Of a DNA stretch of 64,000 bases, positions 46,584 through 56,410 are shown in pieces. Under the pieces are notes generated by a model. That model saw only the letters and a program-made list of their open reading frames with translations. It was not told the DNA's origin and ran no database searches. The DNA is from Elephas maximus indicus (lineage: Eukaryota; Chordata; Mammalia; Proboscidea; Elephantidae): NCBI RefSeq assembly GCF_024166365.1, contig NC_064835.1, forward strand, positions 61,236,607-61,300,606, read 5' to 3'. Each line of letters starts with the position of its first letter. Positions within the stretch are counted from its first letter, which is position 1. The position numbers and the translations under genes were made by a program.

Positions 46584-46878
46584 AAGCAGGTGGATGGGGT
46601 CAGGTCACCCTTGGGAAACTGGGCCTCAGGAGACAAGGACGAGGTTTTCAGAGCTCACGAAAAACCACCCAAAACCAACCCACTGCCATCGAGTCAATTC
46701 CGACTCATAGCAACCCTATGGGACAGAGTAGAACTGCCCCATAGAGTTTCCAAGGAGCGCCTGGCGGATTTGAACTGCCAACCTCTTGGTTAGCAGCTGT
46801 AGCACTTAACCACTACGCCACCAGTGTTTCCCATGAAAAACCAGCAGGAGTGAAATCCAAGCCTAGTTCCAAAGCCGG
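46584..46878 (+). repeat. Direct duplication, copy 2, split by a SINE
   Basis: 46584-46667 and 46844-46878 match 44724-44842; a SINE occupies 46668-46834. It lies just after the M1AP stop codon. Confidence 0.9.
46668..46834 (-). mobile_element. Afrotherian SINE inserted in the second duplicated block
   Basis: A full-length reverse copy flanked by the exact direct repeat GAAAAACCA (46659-46667 and 46835-46843). It interrupts one copy of the direct duplication described below. Confidence 0.92.
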
Positions 46879-47089
46879 CGCCCCTCCCGCTACACCCACC
46901 ACACTGCAGGTCTCTTCAGCTTCCAGACAGACAAGTGGTTGTTGGGGTACCCATATGCAAAGTGGGGGTGCGTGGTCAGGGGAGAGGATGGTGTGAAAAG
47001 GGCCTACCCCCTCTCCCCTCACCCTACACCTGCCCACTTTCCTGTCAGCACCGCCCCCCACCCCATGCACAGAACAACTCCCACTGATA

Positions 47090-47275
47090 AAACATTTCAC
47101 TCTGGATTTCAAATTACACTAAGTCCTTTAGAAAATTACCTCATTTCATACAAATAACCCTGTGAGGTACAGCCCATTGTTAATTTTTTCATTTTTCAGA
47201 GGAGCACTGGGGAGAAACAGGGTTAAAAATGCTTTGTCACTTGCCCAGGCTTACAGAGCTAGATTCCTGCTCTGC
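47090..47275 (+). repeat. MIR element between M1AP and DOK1
   Basis: ATAACCCTGTGAGGTACAGC, then CACTTGCCCAGGCTTACAGA. Confidence 0.6.
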
Positions 47276-47477
47276 CGGGACTTGACCACCATGCTTACCT
47301 CACCGCAACACACCCCTCACTGGGGCCCCTGCTCCTTGCCTGGCTCCTAGCACATTCCGGGTTCTCCTCCTGATCCCTCCACACCCTCCTGATCCCCCCA
47401 CACCCACGCAGCACACCCCGCCACTGTGTCCCCTCTGTGTCTGGTCACACACATAGACCTCTTAAACCCAAACTGGC

Positions 47478-47483
47478 TTTAAT
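47478..47483 (-). promoter_or_regulatory. DOK1: Candidate DOK1 polyadenylation signal ATTAAA
   Basis: The + strand reads TTTAAT here, so the - strand has ATTAAA about 420 bases past the DOK1 stop. It would give a 3' UTR of roughly 450 bases. Inferred from motif and spacing. Confidence 0.45.
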
Positions 47484-47903
47484 GAGAATAAAATTTTTTT
47501 TAAAATATATCTCTGGCAGGGCAATGGAGGGGAGGGGTTAGAACCAGGCACAGTTCAGCATTTCCCTAGAGTCTCCATACAGGCCCCTCAAACTGCACCT
47601 GTTCTCATCGTACACCCCTTTCTATAGATGTAGTCCAGCAGTTGTCCATTCCTTTGGGAGGTGGAGGGTTTAGGGGTGCTGGCCCTCCCCAGATCCCATC
47701 CCTCAGTTCCTGCCATCTGTTCTACTTCCTAGGACTTGTTGGAATTGGTCATCCTTCCCTCAACAACCCTAATCCCTCTGAGACCCTGGTCTCACACAGG
47801 AGCCCCCTGTGCCCTGCTTCCCTCTAGTTCTCACAGGTTTTGTTCATCCCCAGTGCCATCTCCCCATAGTCTTCCTATTAGCTCTGCCAGCCAGGCCTTA
47901 CTC

Positions 47904-48713
47904 TCATATGGAGTCCTCTGACTGGACTCCAGTCCTACTGGTCTCTGCTCTGGAGAGCCCACAGTCCCAGCTCCCCGAGGCCCCATTCTTCTGGACCTGA
48001 CTATACAAGGCAGTGCCTGAGTTGTGGCCTTTGCTGCCACTGCCAGTTTCAGTACTAGGTTCAAGGAAGACCAGGCCTTGGGGCTTGGGAGCTAGGAGAG
48101 GCTTTGCGCTCCGAGGGGGGGGCACAGCATAGTCATCAGTGGCTGGGTTGTAGGGGAGCTCGTAGCCCTCCTCCTTCACCCGAGCCTGGCACCACCATGC
48201 ATCCTTGGGCTCTTGAGGCAGGTCATAAAGGCCTCGGGAAGGGGCTGGGGCCAGGCCCTCAGGTTCGTCATAGATGGGGTCTTCTTTGGGGTCCTTCAGG
48301 TTGGCCTTCTGCAACTTCTGCTGTACATGCTCATACAAGTCCCAGTAGAGAGGTTTCTTCAACTGCGCCCCGTCTCCTGCCCGAGCACGGGTGCTGTCCA
48401 GGGGGTCTGAATATAGGGAGTCCTGGGAAGGGCCTGGAGGGATGCGCAGGGAGTCTAGCGGTTCAGCATACAGGGATGGGGGGCTGCACAGGAGCTCCTG
48501 AGGGCCACAAGGAGGAGCCAGCTTCCCTTCTGCCACTTCTTCATGGGAGTCAGTTCTCAGGACATCATGCCCCTGACCAGCCTTTGCCTGGGCCTTCTGC
48601 TGACGGATGGCTGTCTCAACTGCCTGAAAGATGTCATTTCCCTGTGCCGTCTGGAAGGTGAAGGTTCCGGGGCCAGACGGGCAACGGCGGCCGGCCTCAA
48701 AAGAGAACATAAC
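47904..48713 (-). CDS. DOK1: DOK1 coding exon 5
   Basis: The large terminal exon, 810 bp including the stop, encodes residues 214-482: the end of the PTB domain and the whole tyrosine-rich, proline-rich tail. It starts VMFSFEAGRR after a CTTCAG acceptor. Confidence 0.96.
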   Translation of the reverse strand, partial: VMFSFEAGRRCPSGPGTFTFQTAQGNDIFQAVETAIRQQKAQAKAGQGHDVLRTDSHEEVAEGKLAPPCGPQELLCSPPSLYAEPLDSLRIPPGPSQDSLYSDPLDSTRARAGDGAQLKKPLYWDLYEHVQQKLQKANLKDPKEDPIYDEPEGLAPAPSRGLYDLPQEPKDAWWCQARVKEEGYELPYNPATDDYAVPPPRSAKPLLAPKPQGLVFLEPSTETGSGSKGHNSGTALYSQVQKNGASGSWDCGLSRAETSRTGVQSEDSI

Positions 48714-50270
48714 CTGAAGGTGGTATAGAGGGAAGCATCAGAGGAGGTGAGTCACAGGGCTGAACTAGGTAGGGAATCTGAAGATACCATCTGGGGAGCG
48801 GGGGTCACAGGGTAGGCCAAGAAGGGGGGTCCCAGAGAGCAGAGCTTCCCACCTTCCTGTCCTGTCCCACCCCACCAACAACTGCCCAACCCAGCAAGCC
48901 CTCTCTGACAGCCGTCCCTGACGGTCCTCACCCCCCACCTTGTCACGGCCATAACGACGCAACAGAGTGTAGGGCCAGTAAAGGAGGGGCTCCAGTTTCT
49001 GACTCTGGGTGCCCATGGCCAGAAGAGTCAGCCTCTCAGCCTCTGTCCTCAGCATGTAGGAGCCATGCAGGCCACAGCGTTCAGCAGCCTCAGTCCTCTG
49101 CACGGTCACCCAGAACTGAGATCCTGAAAGGAACACTAGATTAGATGCTTAAAAGAGTTACTGGGGACTAGGGTGAAGGAATGAGGACCCGGAAGGAGTC
49201 AGAAGCAGAGTGTCCTGGCACTCACTTGGAAGCCAAATCTTCCCTTCCCTATGGGTCCATGAACCCTCTAATCACTCCCTTCCCAAGGGCACTCCTCCTC
49301 CCCACTCCATCCCTGCCCGGACTTCTTGGGGTTTCTACCTTCCCAAGTGGGGCTATAAAGCGAGTTCTCCAGCATCTCCAAGGCAGAAAGTTTGGGTGGG
49401 TTTTCGGCAGGCGCCTGAGCCCAGCTGCCTTTCTGTCGTAAAGAGAGAGGGAGTGTAGAGGACCCCATAATCTCCCAGCGTGGCTCCCAGGGTCTGAGCC
49501 AGCCGGATGCATCCCCGCTTCGCCCCAGCCCCTCGATCGCACTCCCCGACCTCCTCACCGGAAAGGCATTTCGGCACAGCGTCTGCACCCAGGCGGCACT
49601 GGACCGCGCGTCCGCGGCCAACAGGTGGGAGCGCTGCGCTGTGTCCAGGCGGAAGGCTGCGGCGCCGGGCTCAGGGGGGCTCTCCACGGCCACGGGGACC
49701 ACGCTGACACACTCTGCCAGGCGGATCACCTTGCAATCCAGGCGGCGCGAGCCCCCGCGGCCACCCCCTGAGCCCGACCCCTTGTGGTCAAAGAACTCGA
49801 GCCGGGCCACGCCGTTGGGGCTGGCAGGGTAGAGCACAGCCCAGGTCTTCCTCCACCTCTAAGGAGAGAGACACGATGGGGAAGGTGCGGGGCGAGCGCG
49901 GGCTGCCCGGGCCCCTACCGCGGCGGCTGAACGGGCTCAGACTGATTTGGCGTCTCAGGCTGATTTGGCGTCTGGGGCTTCCCGACCCGGGGCAAAGTCT
50001 CCCAAGGACGACGCCGCTCCGTCTCCCCAAGAACAAGGAGGACGTACCCCGACGCTTCTCTGGAGTGTGCAGAGCGACTTCGCGGGACCATCACCGGGCT
50101 CTCCAGCTCCCGGCGCCGCGCTCCAACCCGCGCCCGCTCCCTCCTGCTTTCTGGGCCCTTCCGCCCACCCCCTGCTCTGAAGGGGATCGGCAGCCCCTGG
50201 ACCCCACTACCTTGGTCCCGAAGCGCTGACTCTGTAAAAAGAGCGGCCCTTCCATCTCAGCCCCGTCCAT
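47904..50270 (-). CDS. DOK1: DOK1, docking protein 1 (complete, five coding exons)
   Basis: Five coding exons on the - strand (50270-50211, 49858-49559, 49432-49339, 49123-48939, 48713-47904) join without frame breaks into 482 codons plus stop, against 481 residues for human DOK1. The protein begins MDGAEMEGPLFLQSQRFGTK. Residues about 4-120 form a PH domain and about 150-260 a PTB (IRS-type) domain (RYGRDKVMFSFEAGRR). The tail carries tyrosine sites: SLYAEPLDS, SLYSDPLDS, PIYDEPEG, GLYDLP, EGYELPYNPATDDYAVPPP, LYSQVQ. Known role: a membrane-recruited adaptor phosphorylated by tyrosine kinases, binding RasGAP, Nck and SHP-type partners to restrain Ras/ERK signalling in haematopoietic and other cells. 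It is convergent with M1AP and divergent from LOXL3. All introns are GT-AG. Identification is secure. Confidence 0.97.
48939..49123 (-). CDS. DOK1: DOK1 coding exon 4
   Basis: Encodes the first half of the PTB domain (SQFWVTVQRTEAAERCGLHG ... YTLLRRYGRDK). 185 bp with acceptor CCTTTCAG and donor GTGGGG. Confidence 0.95.
49339..49432 (-). CDS. DOK1: DOK1 coding exon 3
   Basis: Encodes the PH-PTB linker beginning KGSW and containing PPKLSALEMLENSLYSPTWE. 94 bp, ending one base into a Gly codon before a GTAGAA donor. Confidence 0.95.
49559..49858 (-). CDS. DOK1: DOK1 coding exon 2
   Basis: The acceptor is CTCTCCTTAG and the donor GTGAGG (- strand). The exon encodes the bulk of the PH domain, starting RWRKTWAVLYPASPNGV and ending WVQTLCRNAFP. 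300 bp, phase 0 at both ends. Confidence 0.95.
50211..50270 (-). CDS. DOK1: DOK1 coding exon 1
   Basis: Start codon at 50270-50268, 20 codons encoding the first PH strand, followed by a GTAGTG donor on the - strand. It lies in the CpG-rich promoter block. Confidence 0.95.
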
Positions 50271-50561
50271 GGCCCCCGGCGGTCCCTTCGGCGCTTCCTG
50301 GCACTGCGGGCGGGAGGCGGGACGGGGCGGGTCGCAGGCGGGGCCGGACTCGTCAGAGGCGTTCCCGCCCTTCCCTGCCCCCGCGGGCCGCGACAGGGGG
50401 GAGGGAGAGGTGCAAGAAAGACCGGGGTCCCCAGATAAGCTGGGCGGCCGCACCACCTCCGGGCCCTTACCACGGCCGTGGGGCGCGCACAAGTGGCTCC
50501 GCAGAGAGAAAACTTCGGGTTTCGGCCAGACAGCCCCGGCGCCTGGGAAGGGGGCTGCGTG

Positions 50562-50608
50562 TGACGTCTTATGCCCTGCGTGACATCAGAGTGAAGGCCG
50601 TGACATCA
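50562..50608. promoter_or_regulatory. Cluster of three ATF/CREB-like sites
   Basis: TGACGTCT at 50562-50569 and TGACATCA at 50581-50588 and 50601-50608, about 20 bases apart, sit some 290-340 bases upstream of the DOK1 start codon within the CpG island. Each is a one-mismatch form of the CRE/ATF consensus. Function is inferred. Confidence 0.5.
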
Positions 50609-51120
50609 CCCCGAGAGCGCCTACGGGCACCCTGGGGCCCCAGAGGGGCCACGTGGGCCCTCATGGCCTCAGTTCCCCTCGCCCGGCCCGCCCCCAGCCC
50701 GGCCGGAGTCGCAGTGTTTACCCTCCGCGAGCCGGGGGCGTGGGGGAAGGGCTGGGGGCTGGAAGGCTTCCCGGAACCCCGAGCCCAGCGGCCTCCCGCC
50801 GCCACGGGGGCTGCCGCCCGGGCCTGTAGGCGGCCCCGCGGCCTCTTGCGTGTCCAGCTACCCGACCGCAGCTGTCCGGCCTCCAACCTGCGGGAAAAGA
50901 AAGCCTCATTGAGCGGGCCGGGAGGGCGTGGGGGGGAGGGGGCGCGGCTGCGGCCAGCTCCACCCGGGAGGGGAGGACCGAGAAGAGAAAAGGAGGGAAC
51001 TGGCTAGGGAGGAATCCAGGGAGAAGGCGGAATGTGGGAGGGCTCAAGGGGATGTAGGAGGGACGAATGGGGGGGGGGGGTCCGGTCTCCCCTGTCCGAA
51101 CACTTTTTTTTTTATCCTAG

Positions 51121-51178
51121 GACTGATCTCCGGGACCAAGACTCTTCAACCAGCCCCTAGATCCCTGCTCAGCCAAAG
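51121..51178 (+). other. LOXL3: Candidate 5' untranslated exon of LOXL3
   Basis: A T-rich tract ending ATCCTAG precedes 58 bases that end in CCAAAG before a GTAGGG donor. It lies between the CpG island and the first coding LOXL3 exon, on the right strand. Human LOXL3 has a non-coding first exon in this interval; this one has an acceptor, so it would be an internal or alternative leader exon. Speculative without transcripts. Confidence 0.3.
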
Positions 51179-52585
51179 GTAGGGGAGTCAGGCTAGCCTG
51201 CCAGAGGAGGAACAGGGTTATTAGGGATGGAGAGGACGGTGGAGGGACCAGGGAAAAAGGATGGAGTCGAGGGGAAGCCAACCAACTGAGGGTTTTATTA
51301 TTGTCAAAAAGGAGTGAGACACTAGAAGAGTGGAGAAATGGGGAGGCAGGGGTCGTGTAGGGTGTCCCAGATGGGGCAGTCGGGAGGACCTTGAGGCTAG
51401 GGGCTTGTCTGCGAGGCCTCAGCCCGGTGCCCCCAAGCCAAAATATTCTCAGAACAAAGATGTCTTGTTGGGTTGTTTATCTGGGTTGGGGGAAGCATGT
51501 TTCAGTGGGCCCCTCACTGTGGAGGGGCTGTTGTGAGCCCCAGACCAAGAGAGGGCCTTGGCTTCCTATCAGATCAGAGCATTGCCTCCCGTTGCTCGGT
51601 GACAGCAAAGGCGGCTCCAAGAACCCCACCCCATCCCCCTGCCCAGCTTGAGGCCCGGCCCTCCTGGGCCTCTTGACCCTGCCCTGCATCTGAGAGCCTG
51701 CGTGGTGGGAAAGGTGTACAGCGGGTACTCCTTGTGGTCTAGTGTCTGCCTTCCTTGCCTCTGGCATCTGGTACTCTGGGCTCCACTCCTGTTGGAGGAA
51801 CCAGAGATCTGAGGGTCTTCTGGGTCCTCCTTGCCTGCCTCTCAGCGCAATCAGTGGAGCTGTCAGTCCCTCTGACTGGCTGAATGGAGTCATCAGGGTC
51901 CCTCCCACATCTGCTCCTTGACTCCTGTCCATCCCTCTCCCCCTCACCTGTTGCCTGCAGCTTTCTCTCTGGCACCTTAATTCTGTGTGCCTAGCATTCT
52001 CCCTGTCACCTTCTAACTGTCTTCACTGTGTCTGTCTCTCCTGCAGTCTCTTTCCATTGGTCTCCCTTTCACTCCCACACTCTCCCTTCCTCTCACATCC
52101 TGTCTGTCTGGGTCTTCCTCTCTGTGTGTTCTTGCGCAGTCTCCATCTCTTTATCTCTTTGTTTTGACCATTCTCTGACTCTTGGTCTCTAATTACTGTC
52201 TTTCAGTCTCTGGGTCTCTCGGGCTGGGGAGTAGGGGTAATGGAGATGATGATGGCAGAACTAGGGAAGGATGTTGTGGGACATAACAGCTGATGGTGAG
52301 GGTTTCAATATTTACAAAACGGTGGGGAGAGCATATACCTCTCCTCATCATCCCCCTCTTTCTCCTCCTCTCCCCAGTGTGGGCCTGGGTCTTTCATCCC
52401 TTACCTGTTTGACTTTGTGTCTCTGCCCTTGTTTAATATATTTCTGTCTTATTTAGTGTCCTTCTCTCTCACTGTCTCTCTATCTCTCTCTGGTATGTCT
52501 CGGTGTCTTTCTTTCGTGATATCTCACTTGGACTCTGGTCTTAACCTCAGCTTCTCTCTCACATTCCTCTCCCTGGGGCACCCAG
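51179..52585. other. LOXL3: LOXL3 5' intron, no coding exon seen
   Basis: CT-rich sequence with many short open frames. No recognised repeat beyond simple CT richness. Confidence 0.5.
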
Positions 52586-52889
52586 GCCTTCCCTGCCATG
52601 CAACCTGTCAGTGTCTGGAAACAGAGTACGTGGGGGCTGCTGCTGTGCCTGCTGTGTGGCTCCTGTCTGGGGTCTCCATCCCCAGACGGAAACCAGGGGC
52701 TGCGGTTCCGGCTGGCTGGCTTCCCCAGGAAGCCCTACGAGGGTCGTGTGGAGATACAGCGTGCTGGCGAATGGGGCACCATCTGTGATGACGACTTCAC
52801 ACTGCAGGCTGCCCACGTCCTCTGCCGGGAGCTGGGCTTCACAGAGGCTACAGGCTGGACCCACAGTGCCAAATACGGTGCTGGAACAG
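52586..52889 (+). CDS. LOXL3: LOXL3 first coding exon
   Basis: The exon starts after the acceptor CACCCAG with 12 untranslated bases, then ATG at 52598. It encodes the signal peptide and the first half of SRCR 1 through SAKYGAGT, ending one base into a Gly codon before GTGAGC. Confidence 0.93.
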
Positions 52890-55531
52890 GTGAGCAATGC
52901 CCCCCAGGAAGAGCCAGGTACCCTGACTGCCTAAATGACACCTAAGTGCAGGGAGAGGAGCACCAGAATGACACAACCACAGGGACACAGGACACCAAGA
53001 AGAGCTGGAGTCAAGAAAACCCATGAGTGACACCCAGCCAACACAGTCACTCACCAGAGCTGTGCGACCTTAGGCTGATCAGTTGCTTTGTCTGAGTCTC
53101 ACATGCCCCATGTGTAAAAATGACTAGATGATCTATAAGTTCCTTTGTTTTGCAAAAGGGTGTGATTCTACAAAGCCATGCACAAGGGCAATTCAAGTAC
53201 AGCTTGCTCCATGGGAGGCTGAGAGCAGGTAAATGATGTCTGAGTGTCCCAAAGCCAGAAGGGATCCCAGATACTGCTGCTGATAAAATCCAGTTACAGG
53301 CGACAGCTGAAACGCACAAACTGGAACTGAGTAAGGACAAGTAAAATGCCTAGGACAAGTCTAAGTGTGGTTGGTAGGGGATTAAGAGCAATTCTGACTG
53401 AGGCCTGGGAGTGCTTGCACTGTCTGAGACCACAGTAGGACTGATGGACAGAGTTGGTGCAACCTGACCCAATCCCCCAATCCCCACTGGCTAGACCACT
53501 TCTGAAATAAAGTGTCTACTCATAGATGTCAGATTTTTCAGAGACGCTAGAAAACGGAAACACTGTCAGAGAAGAACTACCCAGATGTCAGAGATTCAAA
53601 AGCCAAGTTATAAGGAAGCATAGCTGGAGAAACCAGCCATCTTTAATCTGGAAAGAAAAAGCCTTAGATGGCAATTACATGATGGTCATCTTTAAATATA
53701 GTAGGGTCAGTCATGTGACTGAAGACTTTTTCTGGATGGCATCAAAGGACTGAATCAGACTGACAGAGGAAAGTCTTATAGAATCACAAGGACTTTCTGA
53801 TGGTTACAGTGACCTGGTGGAGGTAGATGTCCCAGTAGAAGCTGGGTAAGCCCTGTTACGGAATGCATGAGGGGGTCCCTGCACATTGGCTGGGACACAA
53901 GGCCTGTGAGGCTCCACCCAATTCAGAGAAGAAGTTAATGATATTCAGTGTGGTTCAGGCAGGGAGAACACCAAGTGGCATCACGGCAACACAGGCAGGG
54001 CAGCCACATGAGAAAATGTGTGAGTGAGGTGAAAGGATCTTTGGTTTCCAGGTCTCACAGACTGGGCCCAAACTCCTAAGCCTCCTCACGGCTGTGTGGC
54101 TGTGTGGTCTTATGCAGGTTACTCAACTTCTCTGAAGCCCAGTTTGTTTATATAAAACAGTGATAATATCTTCCAGGCAGCACTGTTCCAAGATGACAAC
54201 ATAGGTACAGACCCTGGCAAAGTGCTTGGCACAATTGTAGCTATCATTGAATGTGTAAGAACTGATCAGAACGTCCGTATCGATTCCTGTTTATTTGCCC
54301 TACTAAATTCTTGGGGCTCCCTCCATCAATCCCCCCTTCTCCCTCCACAGACTCCTGTTCCTTCCCCACCCATTATCTTCCCAGAAAAGTGAACTCATCA
54401 TGGCCAGATGTGAAGCCCCAATGCTCATCCCTCCCACCAGCCCCATCACACCCCATTCTACCTCTCCAAGCCTTTCTGTCCCTCCATCTCTGCCTCCACA
54501 GGCCGCATCTGGCTGGACAACCTGAGCTGCAGTGGGACTGAGAAGAGTGTGACTGAGTGTGCGTCCCGGGGCTGGGGGAACAGTGACTGTACCCACGACG
54601 AGGATGCCGGCGTTATCTGCAAAGACCAGTACCTCCCTGGCTTCTCAGACTCCAATGTCATTGAGGTCTGCCATTCACAGACACACACACACCCCACCCA
54701 GGATGGCCAGACAGGGAGGGCTATGGGGTGGCTATATGTGGTTAGAGAAGATACTAGAAGATAAGAAATCCCATATGCCCCAGGGGATAATTTGGGTTAG
54801 TGGGAGGCTTGGAAGGGGGGCCTAATGATAGAAGTCTTGAGTGCTGTAAGGTCCAAGTTTAGCATTAGCTTTCAGGTTACTAAACTGTCATGAGCCTCTC
54901 CAGTTCAGTCCCTGGTCACCCTGGGGCATCCTGTGCTCTCAGTTCCTCAAATGTTCCTGCTACCCTACCCTGAAACATCTCCCTCATTACTTTCTCCTCT
55001 TCCTTCAAGGCCTAATTTAAATGCTACCTCGTCTGTGAAGTGCCCCGGCCAGACAGAGCTGGGGGATCTGTGATGGGGACCAGTGAGCTTCCCACTCCTT
55101 CCTCAGCTCCCTCAGCACCCGCATCATGTCTCAGTGCACAGCATAGCCCTTCATTCTCAGGGCTGCAGGAGAGTCAGGGCACTCCAGGCTATGGTTCCCC
55201 GAGAGCAGACAGCTCGGCTCTCTCCTTGTCTCAGCCTCAGAGTTCCCAGAGGGTGGCAGAACATATCAAAGGAGGGAGGGTGCTACTGGAGTTCCTCTGC
55301 TGTGGTCTCATCCCAGGTCGACCATCACCTGCAAGTCGAGGAGGTGCGGCTTCGATCAGCTGTGGGGCGGGGCCGGCGACCCCTGCCCGCGACTGAGGGC
55401 CTGGTCGAAGTCCGGCTTCCTGAGGGCTGGCTGCAAGTGTGTGACAAAGGCTGGAGCGCCCAGAACAGCCACGTGGTCTGCGGGATGCTGGGCTTCCCTA
55501 GCGAAAAGAGGGTCAACACGGCCTTCTACAG
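52598..55531 (+). CDS. LOXL3: LOXL3, lysyl oxidase-like 3 (first three coding exons; 3' part off window)
   Basis: Exons 52598-52889, 54502-54665 and 55317-55531 join in frame to about 223 codons. The protein starts MQPVSVW with a hydrophobic signal peptide ([15 protein letters not shown]) and then an SRCR domain ([40 protein letters not shown], then [12 protein letters not shown] and [15 protein letters not shown]), followed by the first part of SRCR domain 2 ([20 protein letters not shown]). The family has four SRCR domains and a C-terminal copper amine oxidase catalytic domain; the latter is beyond the window (human protein 753 residues). Known role: a secreted enzyme oxidising peptidyl lysine in collagen and elastin, needed for palate and spine development; it has also been reported to deacetylate or deacetylimidate STAT3. 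Splice sites are GT-AG and phases agree. Relative to my memory of the human protein, about eight residues are missing between the signal peptide and SRCR 1. Confidence 0.95.
52890..54501. other. LOXL3: LOXL3 intron with MIR remnants
   Basis: MIR-like pieces at about 53040-53160 (GTGCGACCTTAGGCTGATCA) and 54060-54260 (TACTCAACTTCTCTGAAGCC, AAAGTGCTTGGCACAATTG). The rest is unclassified. Confidence 0.55.
54502..54665 (+). CDS. LOXL3: LOXL3 coding exon
   Basis: The acceptor is TGCCTCCACAG and the donor GTCTGC. The exon encodes the second half of SRCR 1 with Cys-containing segments [26 protein letters not shown] and VICKDQ, then FSDSNVIE. 164 bp, ends in phase 0. Confidence 0.94.
54666..55316. 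other. LOXL3: LOXL3 intron, nothing recognised
   Basis: No repeat or extra exon supported. Confidence 0.5.
55317..55531 (+). CDS. LOXL3: LOXL3 coding exon
   Basis: The acceptor is CTCATCCCAG and the donor GTGAGG. The exon encodes [12 protein letters not shown] and the first half of SRCR 2, ending [13 protein letters not shown] two bases into a codon. 215 bp. The next expected exon is not seen before 64000. Confidence 0.93.
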
Positions 55532-55998
55532 GTGAGGTGCTGCAGGCGCTGGATGGAGCAGACCGGAATTTGGGGGTCTGCTCTTTGAGGAATGATGTTA
55601 AGAGACCCTGGAGAAGGTCTGGGGCCTTGGGGGGACCCAGGGGTCTGGAATAGGAGGAAAATATGGGAGCTGTTGCTAAGCTGAAGAGTTGGGAAATCTT
55701 GTGGACCTCAGAAGGGCTTCCAACGGGGATCTGAAATGGGGACCAGTGAGGTTCCCGCCCTTGCGGGTCGCCAGCCAGGGCGGGGCTAGTGGCTGCGGGT
55801 GATGCATTCGGTTGGCAGGCGGATTTCTCTCCTGGGCTCGTAAGGCCACACCCACCGGCTGGCGAGGGGTGGGGGCCGGGGGACTACGTGGGCGAGGCCT
55901 GGTGGTGGGAGGGCCATTCCCAGAGCGGCGGGAGGCTCCTGGAAAGTGCTGGGGCCCGCCCTCAGTCCAGGCCGCGCCCGGCGGGTCTGGGAGCCCCT

Positions 55999-56061
55999 GA
56001 GCCCTCAGCACTCCTCGGTGAGCCCTCAGCACTCCTCGGTGAGCCCTCAGCACTCCTCGGG
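55999..56061. repeat. 21-bp tandem repeat, three units
   Basis: Units GAGCCCTCAGCACTCCTCGG plus T at 55999, 56020 and 56041. A 16-bp doublet (CACCTTCCAGATAAC) follows near 56083-56113. Confidence 0.92.
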
Positions 56062-56245
56062 GGATTTCTTGACACACACTCCACCTTCCAGATAACCCAC
56101 CTTCCAGATAACGCAACAAGCTGGGCGATGGTTCTGTGCCTATAGCGTCTTCTTTCCACAGTGCCTCTAATTTGGTCATCTTGAGCCACAGGAGAGCCTT
56201 TGGGAGCCATGCCACTATTTGAAAATCTTTACAGTGTCTCTCTGT

Positions 56246-56410
56246 TGGAAACCCTGGTGGGGTAGTGGTTAAGTGCTACAGCTGCTAACCAAAGGGTCGG
56301 TAGTTCAAATCCGCCAGGCACTCCTTGGAAACTCCATGGGGCAGTTCTACTCTGTCCTGTGGGGTCGCTATGAGTTGGAATCGACTCGACGGCACGGGGT
56401 TTGTTTTTTT
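56246..56410 (+). mobile_element. Afrotherian tRNA-derived SINE
   Basis: TTGGAAACCCTGGTGGGGTA to GACTCGACGGCACGGGGTTT plus T-rich tail, in the LOXL3 intron. Confidence 0.92.

Larger units (their letters stand above)
49500..51100. promoter_or_regulatory. CpG island / divergent DOK1-LOXL3 promoter region
   Basis: This stretch is rich in CpG and G+C, in sharp contrast to the AT-rich sequence left of 46000. It covers DOK1 coding exons 1-2 and the gap before LOXL3. The two genes are transcribed away from it, so it is likely a shared bidirectional promoter. No TATA box stands out near the DOK1 start. A run of 12 G lies at about 51070. The far right edge becomes AG-rich. Confidence 0.8.

Noticed and set aside
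48104-48661. 185-codon open frame opposite DOK1
   Set aside because: It is the antisense shadow of DOK1 exon 5.
50091-51047. Several open frames of 100-150 codons in the CpG island
   Set aside because: GC-rich sequence lacks stop codons by chance. None matches a known protein, and they overlap in many frames.
55999-56061. Regularly repeated 21-base units, CRISPR-like at first sight
   Set aside because: Units are directly adjacent without spacers and this is a mammalian intron.
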